Source: Cudoniella acicularis (Eukaryota; Ascomycota; Leotiomycetes; Helotiales; Helotiaceae). From it: a stretch of 31,265 nt of DNA. Shown here piece after piece: positions 18,862 to 29,190 of this stretch; position 1 is the stretch's first letter, and the number at the start of each line of letters is the position of its first letter. Below the pieces are notes generated by a model. The model was not told where the DNA came from and did no database searches. It saw nothing but the letters and a program-made list of their open reading frames with translations. The position numbers and the translations under genes were made by a program. The stretch is from assembly GCA_013054445.1 (NCBI GenBank), contig JAAMPI010000587.1, positions 1 through 31,265 of the forward strand, given 5' to 3'.

Positions 18862-19800
18862 TCACCGGCGACCAGGGAAATTTATCTGGCCACTCAGCAG
18901 TTGCCCTTGTAGGACTTGGGCGTCGCGCTTGGAGTATCCCGGAGCCTTGAGTTCGAATGCTTTAATAGTGGCCTGATCCACCCTCCGAAGGGCGTTCTTG
19001 TCTCCACGGAGGACCCTCTCGAAGATCTTGTGTAAGGTCTTCCTGATATGCTCGAGATAGTGTAGAGCCGGCTGTACGTAGTGTGAGTAAGTGAAGTCCC
19101 GAGCGACAGCAGACTTACCTCGTCGCACTTCATGTCAAACATTTTATGCACTGTGCTGATTCTCATGCCGTCCCACAGCCCGGGAATATCGAGGAGCTTG
19201 CCAAACGCGGCAACGAACTCTCCATCCCCATGGTCGCAGAGCTGTCGAAGACCCCGCCGCCCGTGTTCGGATAGGAAAGCCTTCCATCGCTTCTTAAAGC
19301 AGACATTTCCTTCTCGCTCATATTGCCGGACCTTACGATAGATTTCTCTATAGGGTGGTTTCTCCTCGTTCGAATATTCTTCAACCAGGGTCGTTCTAAG
19401 TTCCGAGTTAGTGTCTGGGGAGGTGTTAGCAAGTCTCGCCCTTACGTCTTTAGGAGATGATTATACCTACGAGATATAGGTTAACCGCCTACTATATATC
19501 TGTCGGAGGTAGGGTCTCTCGAGCGGCCTGAATGCGATGTCGTCCGTGAAGACACGCGAGGCGGTAGCCCGCGGCAAATTTCAGCATAGGTAGGTCGTTG
19601 TCGGGATTACATAGTAGTCTTTCCGCCGCTACCTTAGAAGCGAGGAGGGCGTCGTCAAGATCAGACTGCTCAACCATAGCAGGAATATTATTTTGGGAGT
19701 CCAGCCGACGGATAGCCCGATACGTGATCTTATCCCCTCGAAAGATCTCCTTTAGCCTCTCGACATTTTTCCGACTAAGCTCTCTCGGCTCGTTCTATTA
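18862..19800 (-). pseudogene. DUF3723 family protein, truncated and broken
   Basis: On the minus strand I read RELSRKNVERLKEIFRGDK, then ACLHGRHRIQAARETLPPTD, the most conserved DUF3723 block. Next come TTLVEEYSNEEKPPYREIY, FKKRWKAFLSEHGRRGL, AFGKLLDIPGLWDGMRIST and HKMFDMKCDE, and after an intron HYLEHIRKTLHKIF and APGYSKRDAQVLQGQLLSGQ. Introns are 19466-19415 (CTAAC branch site) and 19118-19072. Two adjacent TAGs at 19494-19489 replace the usual tryptophan pair before AVNLYL, consistent with TGG to TAG twice. The frame ends soon after LLSGQ, and the N-terminus beyond 19800 is not recognised. DUF3723 has no known biochemical function. It is a recurrent accessory gene of Starship giant transposons, so it may mark such an element here. 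Confidence 0.85.
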
Positions 19801-21062
19801 GAATTAAAGCACTTCGAGCCGGACACGCACAGTGCCTTAATACTTCACATATCTCTCTTTCTCAAGCCTTGGCTCTTGCTTAGAGACCTAAGATTGACGT
19901 ATGTTAGAAAGACTTGGTTTAACTACGCCGGAAGTTTATTATATCCTAGGACGGAGATAGAAACTATATAGAGGGAGGGAAGGAAGGAAGGAAGGAATGT
20001 AGGGGGGTAGGATCATCGGTTAGAGGTGAGTTAAGGGTGCTAAATTCTACTGCCCTCTATCTCTTATTTAGTCAAAGTCTTAAAGTAGTAGCCCCGACGT
20101 ATCTAAGTCTTCGAGTACTATACCTTCTAAACGGCATATAACAAGAGTAGCGACCTACTGCTTATCGGTCCTTCGCTCGGCCTCTTCTCCTGCGTTCTCA
20201 TCGCACACACCCACCTTCTACCAGCGCCGACTTTCCTAACTTCATACCTATCCACGTTCCTAAGATAGGTTATCCCGATAATCGTCGCACACAGATCGAT
20301 ATGCTCGCAGTGACAGAGGCCAAATCGTCAAATAAGGTTACGGAACGTGCTGTCTTGTTCGACGCACTTGGCTCGACCCCTAAAAGTGATGCCTCGAGCA
20401 GAAAGGGACCCGGCTCTCTAGTAGATGCCTTGGATGCCACGACAGGGAAGGGAAAGGTGCTATCAAAGGCTGCCAGATCTGCGACGAGTGGCCCCCTCCA
20501 ACTCAGAGCAGCGTGGGGATCCCCGCGCTTGCCCTGGCATTTCTCTGCCAGTTAGAGCGCTACCGGCGCTAATTATTCATCTAGCGGGGCGGTCCACGCC
20601 GGTTTGGTGAAGAGCTTTCAGGGGAGTGCAGGTGCTTACAGGGTTTACGACCGGCCCAAACCAAGTTGTCGGGTTTACAACCTTTGCTTGGTCGGTGTCG
20701 AGACTGACAGGTGCCACCTTAGTACAAACAGAGCAAATTATATAACTTCAGGAGGAACGCACTTTTCAGGCTTGGCCTAAGAGTTAGAAGTCTGATTTTT
20801 ATAGGTAATTTTTAGGTAATTTTTAGGCTTCTCGACCCTACCTTTAGGCTTCTAAAAACTAGACTCGTCGCGATCACTTTAAAATTATAAGACAACTAAG
20901 AATAATTATACTTTATAATATAAATAATCCTAGGTTTTAGAAGATAAAGATACTATTTATTAACTACCCTTTTAAAGTTTACGATTTTTGATTTTCGATT
21001 TATTTATAAAATGCCCTATAAGGACTAGACTTCTGACCCTAGGCTCGTAAACACTCTCTCTA
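19801..21062. other. Low-complexity and AT-rich intergenic sequence
   Basis: Starts with the degraded 5' side of the DUF3723 gene. An 84-codon frame at 20301-20555 has no recognisable motif and lies in an isolated GC-rich island. From about 20780 the sequence is strongly AT-rich with short direct repeats (AGGTAATTTTT twice, TAGGCTTCT twice) and looks like decayed repeat DNA. Confidence 0.45.
19970..19997. repeat. GGAA microsatellite
   Basis: A GAGGGAGGGA start followed by four to five GGAA units. Simple repeat, no function seen. Confidence 0.8.
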
Positions 21063-21067
21063 TATAA

Positions 21068-21410
21068 TGTGACAGCGCTGACAGTGAAGTAGTTCTATTA
21101 CTTAGAATACTAAGGTGAAGAGCTCAGACGAGGTCTGTGTCACAGGTCAGGTCTAGCTAAGGCAGGGCAAAGGTGGCTTAGTGGACGACTGTATTATCGA
21201 CGAAGAATTCTAGACTAAGGAGAGAAGGAGAGTCGAGTGCGACAGCTTAAATACAGGGTGTAGCTGACTCAGCAGGGCCAGGCGAGGCCACGTGGCTACG
21301 TAGCCTCAGGCACTCCAAACCAGGACCGTGACAGTCTGAAACGAGGTTATATATACGATATGAGGTCACGTGATCGGTCCTGACCAGACCCCTGAACCAG
21401 ATCTGTGACA
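21068..21410. mobile_element. Solo LTR, 343 bp, with TATAA target duplications
   Basis: Starts TGTGACAGCGCTGACAG and ends ACCAGATCTGTGACA, with TG...CA termini. It is flanked by exact 5-bp duplications TATAA at 21063-21067 and 21411-21415. No internal retroelement region is attached, so this is the product of LTR-LTR recombination. Its GC content is higher than the surroundings, so it has escaped most RIP or is young. The termini match the second solo LTR at 22865-23026. Confidence 0.8.
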
Positions 21411-21415
21411 TATAA

Positions 21416-22349
21416 ATACTCTTATTTTCCTTTGATTTTCTTACTTCGGAAGACAATAGAATAGCTCCTTAATCATATCTTTAGTATCTCACCTGTACCG
21501 CTTAATAGTCGGGCTTTGTAACAGAGCCTCCCTAAAACTTGTACTCCCTACTCAAAAGATAGCTAGAATTAACTTGCTAAATGTTATTCAGTCTTCGTAC
21601 GGCTCGACATATCATGCCTTCTATACTATTATCATTTGTCGTTCGCACTAGGTTAGCTGTCTAACAGACCCGCTAGTTCGAGCTTATCATAATGTCCCCA
21701 CTTCTCTTAAAAATTTTAGAGCTAGCTTAGGTGATAGACCGTAATATTACTAATAGGGGGTTGCCTTTTATTATGACCTAGGAAAATATAACGAGAAACA
21801 GCACGAGAGGCGGCAGTATAGGTGTTGCCTACAATCTAGTAAGGATCACCCGATAGTGGTGGCGGCTAGTTCTAGTCCGGCGTATAGTGTATTGATAGAC
21901 ACTAGAGTACTCGCTAGAGCCCCCTAGCTTTGAAGTTGTCTGCTAAGCTTAAGGATTGTCTTATCTGTAGATATAAGTAGCTAGTAGGAACGAAAGATAT
22001 TAGCGGGTAAGGTAGCCAGGAATTTTAATTATCGAGCGGAATAGTAATCCTGAAGCTATGATCTATATTATTACTATCACGTGGTAGGGGAATAAATAAG
22101 CTTCTATAGTCTGTTATAGTATATCTAGGTATAGAAAGAGAGATTCTTTAAGTTAAACTAGATCCTCTCTTATGTTTGATTTACTAATTTAAAACCTATT
22201 TTAAATAAGAAGAGACATTATTTAATACCTAAAGAGGTATAGTAAGCCTCTATTCATTAAGTACTTCTATAATATAGTATCTTATTATCTTAAACGGCTA
22301 ATCTTATTTATTAATACCGCGTAGATATATACTTACTACCTTTAAAAGC
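21416..22349. other. Decayed AT-rich sequence, unidentified
   Basis: No domain found in either strand. A 50-codon stop-free stretch near 21783-21930 (plus) has no recognisable family. This would be the 3' side of the interrupted PTH11-like gene. Confidence 0.4.
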
Positions 22350-22577
22350 GAAAGGACGTCCGAATCTCGGTTCGTCGGAGCTCGAGTGCTTCCTTTACTA
22401 GTTAGGCCGTTCTAAATAATAGTAACTAGTAGCTTCTTCCGAAACAAGGAAGGGAGAACTAGGAGACACGCGTAGATAATATTAACGTAAACCTTAATAG
22501 TACTCTAATACCCTATAGGTATATAGTCCCCTGGACTTATAGTTTCTATCTTATAACGTCGTTAAATAGCTATATAT
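22350..22577 (-). pseudogene. PTH11-like receptor, 3' part, split by the copia element
   Basis: On the minus strand, directly beyond the copia insertion, the frame reads GDYIPIGY, then a TAG at 22507-22505, then STIKVYVNIIYACLLVLPSL and FRKKLL. This matches the last helix and tail of PTH11-type seven-helix proteins, where GYWSTIE...ICACLPALRSLF is usual. The TAG sits at the tryptophan, again TGG to TAG. The reading frame continues from the part at 28298-29190 once the element and one ATTAT duplication are disregarded. The following residues (TSKGSTRAPTNRDSD) look like a hydrophilic cytosolic tail. Not functional. Confidence 0.75.
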
Positions 22578-22582
22578 ATTAT

Positions 22583-22802
22583 TGTTGCTATACCAGTAGG
22601 TTGTGGTTATACGTGACGTGATCACGTAATCACGCTTACCGTATTAGGACTAGCCCACTAACATGTGACTCACTTCCTATATTTACACCCCTCTAAATAG
22701 CTTCTTTGCTATTCGAGTATCATATAATATAATACCGCATAGCGTATATCTGATCGACCTATAATAGTGATATATAGTACACTATATTAGATGATATCGA
22801 CA
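22583..22802 (+). repeat. 5' LTR of the copia element
   Basis: 220 bp, TGTTGC...CGACA. Contains the palindrome CGTGATCACG and CACTTCCTATATTTACACC, a possible TATA-like promoter core. It is more AT-shifted than the 3' copy. I could not identify a tRNA primer site directly after it. Confidence 0.92.
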
Positions 22803-22864
22803 CTGATCAGTAAGCGCGTACAGACCAGAAAGACACGATACTCTCGAAGAAGGAACTTAGATCG

Positions 22865-23026
22865 TGTGACAGCAGCGGTCAGAATAGCTTTTACCAGTGC
22901 GCCAGCGGGCCAAAAAGGCACTAGAATTGATCGGAATCAATTCTGCTATTCCACTATATATACGGGTCTAGCTGGCCACGCCCACCACGTGCCCCCACAC
23001 GTGACTGACGCACCAGATCTGTGACA
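22865..23026. mobile_element. Nested solo LTR, 162 bp, with GATCG duplications
   Basis: Starts TGTGACAGCAGC and ends CACCAGATCTGTGACA. Exact 5-bp duplications GATCG lie at 22860-22864 and 23027-23031. It sits inside the copia element 62 bp after its 5' LTR, so it inserted later. It shares the first nine and last 15 bases with the 343-bp solo LTR at 21068 but is half the length, so the two are variants of one family or a deletion derivative. It is visibly GC-richer than its host element. Confidence 0.75.
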
Positions 23027-23240
23027 GATCGTATAACTATAGCTTCTGTCCTTAATATCGTATCTTCGAGTCAAAGGGAGTAGAGTTTGCTCTATATAGC
23101 CAAAAGCTTTAAATATTAGCTAATAAGAACACGTAAATACCTTAAATACTCCTCCTCTATCCTTAACCTTAAAGAGACGACCACCTCTTTAAATACACTA
23201 AATCCTCCTCTCCTACCCCGACGACTATCCTCATACTATA

Positions 23241-23430
23241 GATCGAATCCACCACTTTACTAACTACGANCATCCNCTATACTAACTAGATCAAATCCAC
23301 CACTTTACCAACTACGTCACCACTCTACCTTCAAAACCTTAGAGACTACGAATACCCTTATCATCGAACGCGAATCCCCTCCTCTACGAATTCCCCTCCT
23401 CTACGAATACGCGAATACACATATACATAC
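23241..23430. repeat. Short direct repeats and two ambiguous bases in the copia leader
   Basis: GATCGAATCCACCACTTTAC at 23241 recurs as a near copy at 23289 (48-bp spacing). CCCCTCCTCTACGAAT occurs twice near 23377-23409. N calls at 23270 and 23276 lie inside the first repeat, suggesting that assembly or read consensus was difficult here. Confidence 0.7.
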
Positions 23431-23599
23431 GGGCATATAGTAGGTGAACCAGAATTATATTGCCAGGGACTTTGACTTCGCGCGACGCTTCCTAGATCTC
23501 GTGCGACTACCCGTAACAAACCTACTATTAGGCTTTAAGAACGTATACGCTTCGCCTATACTAATCTTCCCCCTATTAAATAGAGTCACTATACAGATT

Positions 23600-25080
23600 C
23601 GGGTCCCTCTATAGCAACTCTATTCCTCTCCGCCTCGTCAAAGTCTAGTCAGAGCTCTATAAGGATAGCGAACTAGGAAAAGGATTAGGCGGTAGAGACT
23701 AAGAAGTAGGACGATAGAATCGACATTAAGACTCAGGTTAGCAAAGCTAAGGATTTTATTAAATTCAAAATCTACGAATAGGAAAAGAAAGGATAGATAG
23801 ACACAATCTTATAAGAAGACTTCTAAGACGAGTTTAAGGACTTTACTATTAAGATCTTTTAGGCTATTAAGGAAAAGGTTATCTATAAACTATAGAATAT
23901 TCTCTTAAGACACGGGGTCTAGGTTATATATAGCTATAAAGCTAATAGAACGACGTACTATACTCTAGTAAGCGTGATTATAGATAAAGAGGAATACGAA
24001 TAGACAATAGAAGAGATTAATATCGTTAAAAAGAAATATAGATAGTTTACTTCGCCTTGAATTTAAGAAATGATTAAGAATAGTAGCCCTATCGATTATA
24101 TAGCACGCTTTAAGCCTACCCCTAGCACAGGTCTATATTCTTCCTTCTATAGAAGCAGCTCCCCCCCTACCCTAGCCTAACGTACTAGATATAGAAAAGA
24201 GATCGCTAATATCTTTAAGATATATATAGAAGAATAATAGTATAAAAGAACTAATAATAGCTTCTAGTATAAGCTTATAATCTTCTATAACCTCTATAGC
24301 CGAGCTAACGTACTATAAGAGGCGTACGTAAAGGCGTTTCTATATATACTTAAAGGCCTAGTATAAGACTAGTATTATATAATAAAGATATTAGAAATAA
24401 CGTTTTCTAATATATGTCTTAATATCTAGAAGTTCTTTAAAGGCCTTAGATTTAACTATAAGAACCTTAATAAATAAAACTCTATTATCCTATAATCTTA
24501 TATTAAAGTAAACCTAGATAAGACTACCTAAGAGTCTCTACTTCTCCTTATTAATAAGATCTATTAATTATAACACGGCCTTATCCTAGACCTATAATTA
24601 ACCGGATTCCTTTATAATAAGCTCGTTATAGCCTACTAAGGTATTCCGGCCTATAGATACGCTGTTTCTAATCCCCTAGATATACTAGAAGCTTTGATTA
24701 ATAAGCTATAGTCTTCGATTATAGTATACGAGAAGGAATAAGCTATGACTATAGGCTAAGAATCGTATTTTATAGACCGTAAATACTATTCTAACTAGAA
24801 CTATAATACGTTAAAACATAGGCTAAGATATAATAGATTAAGATCGAGCTTATTATATATATAGCGATACTTTATCTATAGTAGAGAAGGTTATAGATCG
24901 TAAAAGTATATTAAGACTAAGTAAGTAGAATCTAAAGCTAGATTTAAGGCTAATAATAAAGACAAGTTCTAAGGACGATTTAAGGAGCGTTTTAATATTT
25001 AATTTAAATAGTATATCGCTAAATATAAAGGAAGTAGTAGTTCTAAATTAGAAGAAGAGATCGAGAAAGCCTTCTAAAGC
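23600..25080 (+). pseudogene. copia gag region remnant
   Basis: Assigned by position between the leader and the protease. Plus-strand frames contain long lysine/glutamate/isoleucine-rich runs broken by many TAA/TAG codons. I cannot point to an intact zinc knuckle. The base composition is that of heavily RIPped coding sequence. Confidence 0.55.
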
Positions 25081-25279
25081 TTAACTATTAAAGTAAAACC
25101 CGACTCTACCTCTCCTTTATAGTCGAATATAACCTTTATATAATACTATACTTTTACCGGTGACCTAATAGCTCTATAAGCCCTAGAAACAACGAATCAA
25201 CTAGCAGAGGCATCCTTTATCTACTCCCTTACTACGAAAGATACTACGTCTATAGATATATATACTAGTAATGTTAATA

Positions 25280-27980
25280 CTCGCTACTCGTCTAACAAGT
25301 TTATAGGTATTATAATCGATATAAGAGCCGTAAAGTACTCGATAGCTAGTTATAGATAGTTTATTATCCTATAGAACCTAGACGATTCTATATAGATCGA
25401 TACGACCTTAAAAGGTATAGCTATAATATAGTTCGATATTAGCTCGACCTCTTCTATTAGTTTGATTACTATCCCTACCCCTATTAATAAGATTAGCTTT
25501 TATATCGTTAAAGTAAACATACTATTCCTTCTTTCTCTAGCTAATATAGATCGTCTATAACTTTGATTTAATAATATTAAAAATGTTTTCCTATTATCCT
25601 TAAAATTAGTACTAGTTATACGACGATTTAGGTATATATTCCTTATTTAGAACACTTTCCTTTATTCTTTTCTTATTAAATCTTTTTCTTATAACCCCTA
25701 CTTCTTTATAGATATCGAACTCGCCTGCCTATATCGCCGATTCAGCTATCCTTTAGTTAAACGACTTTATATAATACTTAAGCGCTCTAGGTATAACGTT
25801 AAAATAGAAGTAATTAAATATCTTATTCGATATTATAAGTTCTATTAGAAATATAGAAGATCACCTAATAGATTTATATTTATATTCTAAGATAACGTCT
25901 CCTTTAACTATAATATTATTATTAACGTCTTTTATATTAAAAACAAGCTAATATTATATATTATCGACAAAGTAACCTGATTCTAGGCTAATAGATTCCT
26001 TAAAGATATTAGCGCTAAGTATACTTAAGAAGCCCTACGTATATACTAGATTAACACCTACTTAGGACCCCTAGACCTTATTACCTATAACGCTAATAAG
26101 AACTTTATTAATAAGGAGTTTAAATAATATACTAGTAATATAGGCATCTTAGTAAAACTAGTCCTAGTAGAGGTATATAACTTAATTAGTATAATAGAAC
26201 GCTATTACGGACTCTTATAACGTTCTTACTAGATTATTACGGCCGAGATCCCTAGAATCGAACTAGATTTTACCTTATAGATAGTATTTAAAGTAATTAA
26301 CGACTCTACTAGTCTAAACGATATTATACTAACTCTTCTTATATTTAGTGCCTATCTAAGAATAACTAAACTAGATATACTATCTCTTACTATTACCTAG
26401 CGCTTAATAGCTTTAAAGAAGGCTATAGACGAGATCAAGAAGCTACGAGCTTAACGATAAGTAATAGACGCTCTAAACACTCGAAATAGCCTAAATATAG
26501 TAGTAATCTAAGACCTACCCCTTAACTCACTAGTCTTAGTATAGAGAGAAGGTAATACCGGCTAAACAGGCTCTTAGAAAGGACTATATATAATATTAAG
26601 CGTCGACGAGGAGATAGTGACAGTCGAGCTCCCTTACGGACCTACGGCCTTCTATAATACTATTATTAAGCCGTATCTATAAGATCTAAACTACTAGGCT
26701 GTTTTTGATTAGGTTAATAAAGAAGATAACCCCGAACTCCTAGCGATAATAACTCCTTCTATACTAGTAGTAGTAGTACTAACTATTCTACTAAAGCGAG
26801 GACGAGGCAGACCCTATAAGTACCCTACTATAATAAATATAGCTAATATTATAATATTTATCTAAAAAGATACTATTTATCAAGGCTAGTTTATAGCTTC
26901 GCGATAGAAGGAGATCGCTAGTCTACTAGAACTAGGCGTTTTTAAGATTATTAATATTAGTGAGGTCTCTCCTAGTATACGTATCTTTAACTCGAGGTTT
27001 GTTAATAAAATCAAGAATAAGGATATAGACTATGCCTTCGAGAAGTCTAGAGTCGTTATATAGGCGTATAACGACGAAGGAAAAGACTTTGTCCTTACCT
27101 AGTCACCTATAATTTAACAGGCAAGCTAAAGATTAATTATCTATCTAGTAGCTACGTTCTAAGACGATATTATAAAACTATATCTTTAAGATATTATATA
27201 AGCCTACGTCTAATCGAAGTCAAACCTAAACTAAGAGTTCTATATTCGTCTACCTCTAGAATTAAGTATAGAAATAGGTATTATTAAAGACATAGTTTTA
27301 TAAGTCGTTAAGCCCTTATATAGAGTGCCAGAAGCCGGGAACCACTAGTTTATAACCTACTATACCTACTATACTAAAGAATTAGGTATACGATAGTCTA
27401 CGTACGACCCTTGTCTATTATATCAGAACACTAACGACTCCTTTAATATCGTTAGCCTATAGACCGACGATATCCTAATCCTAGCTAATAAAGAATTTAT
27501 AGACCTTAAGTAAATAAAGATCGATATCTAAAGGCTTATTTTAAAAGCCTAAAAACTTCTATTAACTAGTAAACTAATTAAATTTAACGGCGGTCTAATC
27601 TAACTACTTATAGGCGACTTACTACTAAGTCAAGAGAGCTAATATAAGAATTTAAGCTTAATTAGTATTAAGGCTACCTCTATAACGAGCTTAAGGGGCG
27701 TCGTCTAATAGGGACTCTTACTTAAGGATTAATATATTACCTAACGAGTAAGAGAGGCATATATCAGCTCTATTAGTCAACTAGAAACAGCCTTCGATCT
27801 ATCCTTTATTACCTAGGTAACTAATCTAGACACTAAGAACGCTAAGAACCTAAACAAACGGATCTAGTAGTAAATCGACAATATATCTAGAGGTCTAAAG
27901 TTCGTTAAGCTAGATTAGAATAGCTTATAACTCCTAGTGTTTATCGATTTATCGTTTACTAATAGGATTGACCTACGTAT
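25280..27980 (+). pseudogene. copia pol remnant: protease, integrase, RT, partial RNase H
   Basis: Protease: FIGIIIDIRAVKYS at about 25300-25341, where DTGA-type would be expected; D-I-R-A at 25318-25329 has lost the motif by two transitions. Integrase: the zinc-binding part reads YRRFSYPLVKRL...YYKFY (about 25731-25850), with His and Cys positions turned to Tyr. After it come FNYNIIINVFYI, DISAKYT, INTYLGPLD, the N-K-N-F catalytic neighbourhood and VEVYNLISIIERYY. A GRGRPYKYP linker lies near 26790-26830. RT: EFYIRLPLEL, STYDPCLLYQNTNDSFNIVS, then TDDILILANKEF with the catalytic Asp pair at 27466-27471. RNase H: RGLKFVKLD, LLVFIDLSFTNRIDL, ending near 27975, well short of the usual C-terminus. 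Confidence 0.85.
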
Positions 27981-28077
27981 TATAGAATAGGGAGAGTATT
28001 AAGGATAAAAAGGGGTTTCTATAAGAAGTTTTCTAATAGGTAGCGCACTAATTACGGCCACTTCTAAGTGCCCCTAG

Positions 28078-28297
28078 TGTTGCTATACTAGTAGGTTGTG
28101 GTTACACGTGACGTGATCACGTAATCACGCTTACCGTATTGGGACTAGCCTACTAACATGTGACTCACTTCCTGTATTTATACCCCTCTAAATAGCTTCT
28201 TTGCTATTCGAGCATCATATAATATAACACCGCACAGCACATATCTGATCGACCTACGACAGTGATATACAGTGCACCGTATTAGATGATACCGACA
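28078..28297 (+). repeat. 3' LTR of the copia element
   Basis: 220 bp, same length as the 5' LTR, TGTTGC...CGACA. It retains C and G at most positions where the 5' copy has T or A. It shares the CGTGATCACG palindrome. Confidence 0.92.
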
Positions 28298-29190
28298 ATT
28301 ATATTTTAAGTATTTATAAACTTAATAAGCGACGTAAGCCGGAGTATATTAACTATTATAACGCTATTAATTATATTAGCTCGAGATTTTATTATTTTAT
28401 TCTAATATACTTATAAAGACCCTAAACTAAAAATTAATAAGATATATATCTTTCGCTCCTATGGTATTACTAGTTTTATCAACCTTAGTAATAGGAGGAG
28501 AACGAGTAAGATAACATCTAAAGCGACATTAAATTTGCTATTTGTCTATCCTACTACATTAGTATCGACACATATGGCCCGAACTATACTATCCTATCCT
28601 GTCTATGTAGCATAGACTGGAATACATTAGAATATTAAGACGAGAATGAATGCGGTGCCGTACGCGATATTGCCCGCCATGATAGCGCATGTGATTCTCC
28701 TGAAAATTCTCTAAGGAAATATTCGAAGGTAAAAGCACAATGTAGACACCCTTATCGTCATTAAGCCACTAAGGTAGAGTAATTCGTTAAAGTAATATAT
28801 CTATATAAAATTAGAGTCTTTCTATGACAGCTTTTCTCATCCACTTATATAGAGGATGTATGTGATATCGCCAAACGGAATAGACCAGATATCCTTCCCC
28901 AGTCCACGATCAGCAACTAGTAATCACGTCAGCAACTATTGACTTTATTTAGTGTACATTACTTCAATGAGATCATTTGACGTACGGACAATGGCCATCG
29001 CAGAGAGCGGGACCACAAATACCTATATCGTGTAAGTCATGAAAATAGTATAGCCTCCAGTGAAGATTAATACCATTGCGGCAACCATGTTCCAGTCGTC
29101 TAATCCAAACTGACAGGTCGTTATCCTTGCTGATAAGCGTAGGATAAAAGCCAACAAAGCAAGGGAAATGACTATAAGAATTCCATCGCA
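28298..29190 (-). pseudogene. PTH11-like seven-helix receptor, 5' part, split by the copia element
   Basis: Read on the minus strand: ISLALLAFILRLSARITTC, then FGLDDWNMVAAMVLIFTGGY (helices 1-2 with the DDW signature). After an intron region come GLGKDIWSIPFGDITYIL, STLCFYLRIFP, RRITCAIMAGNIAYGTAFIL, VLIF, a stop, then CIPVYAT. Next are ICVDTN, KFNVALDVILLV, RKIYILLIFSLG and LRLTSLIKFINT. This is the family order up to helix 6. Stops include TAA 28629-28627 (the glutamine of FQC) and TAG 28605-28603 and 28596-28594 (two tryptophans). PTH11-type proteins are fungal surface-sensing G-protein-coupled-receptor-like proteins. The N-terminus is missing: the frame runs head-on into the GH76 pseudogene near 29160-29190. 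The remainder continues at 22577-22350. Confidence 0.82.

Larger units (their letters stand above)
22583..28297 (+). mobile_element. Ty1/copia LTR retrotransposon, complete ends, RIP-inactivated
   Basis: A 5715-bp element with two 220-bp LTRs, a perfect ATTAT duplication and plus-strand coding order gag, protease, integrase, reverse transcriptase, RNase H, which is the Ty1/copia order. Coding parts are extremely AT-rich and every frame is full of TAA/TAG. By my hand alignment the LTRs differ at about 19 positions, all transitions and no indels. In about 15 of them the 5' LTR has the T or A state. This is the pattern left by RIP, not by neutral ageing. A 162-bp solo LTR of another family is nested near its 5' end. 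The element disrupts a PTH11-like gene. Confidence 0.93.
22578..28302. repeat. 5-bp target-site duplication of the copia element
   Basis: ATTAT at 22578-22582 and ATTAT at 28298-28302 flank the two LTRs exactly, showing that the element ends are intact and inserted once into this site. Confidence 0.9.

Noticed and set aside
20301..20555. 84-codon plus frame in a GC-rich island
   Set aside because: No recognisable domain, and adjacent sequence is decayed repeat. Kept only in the region description.
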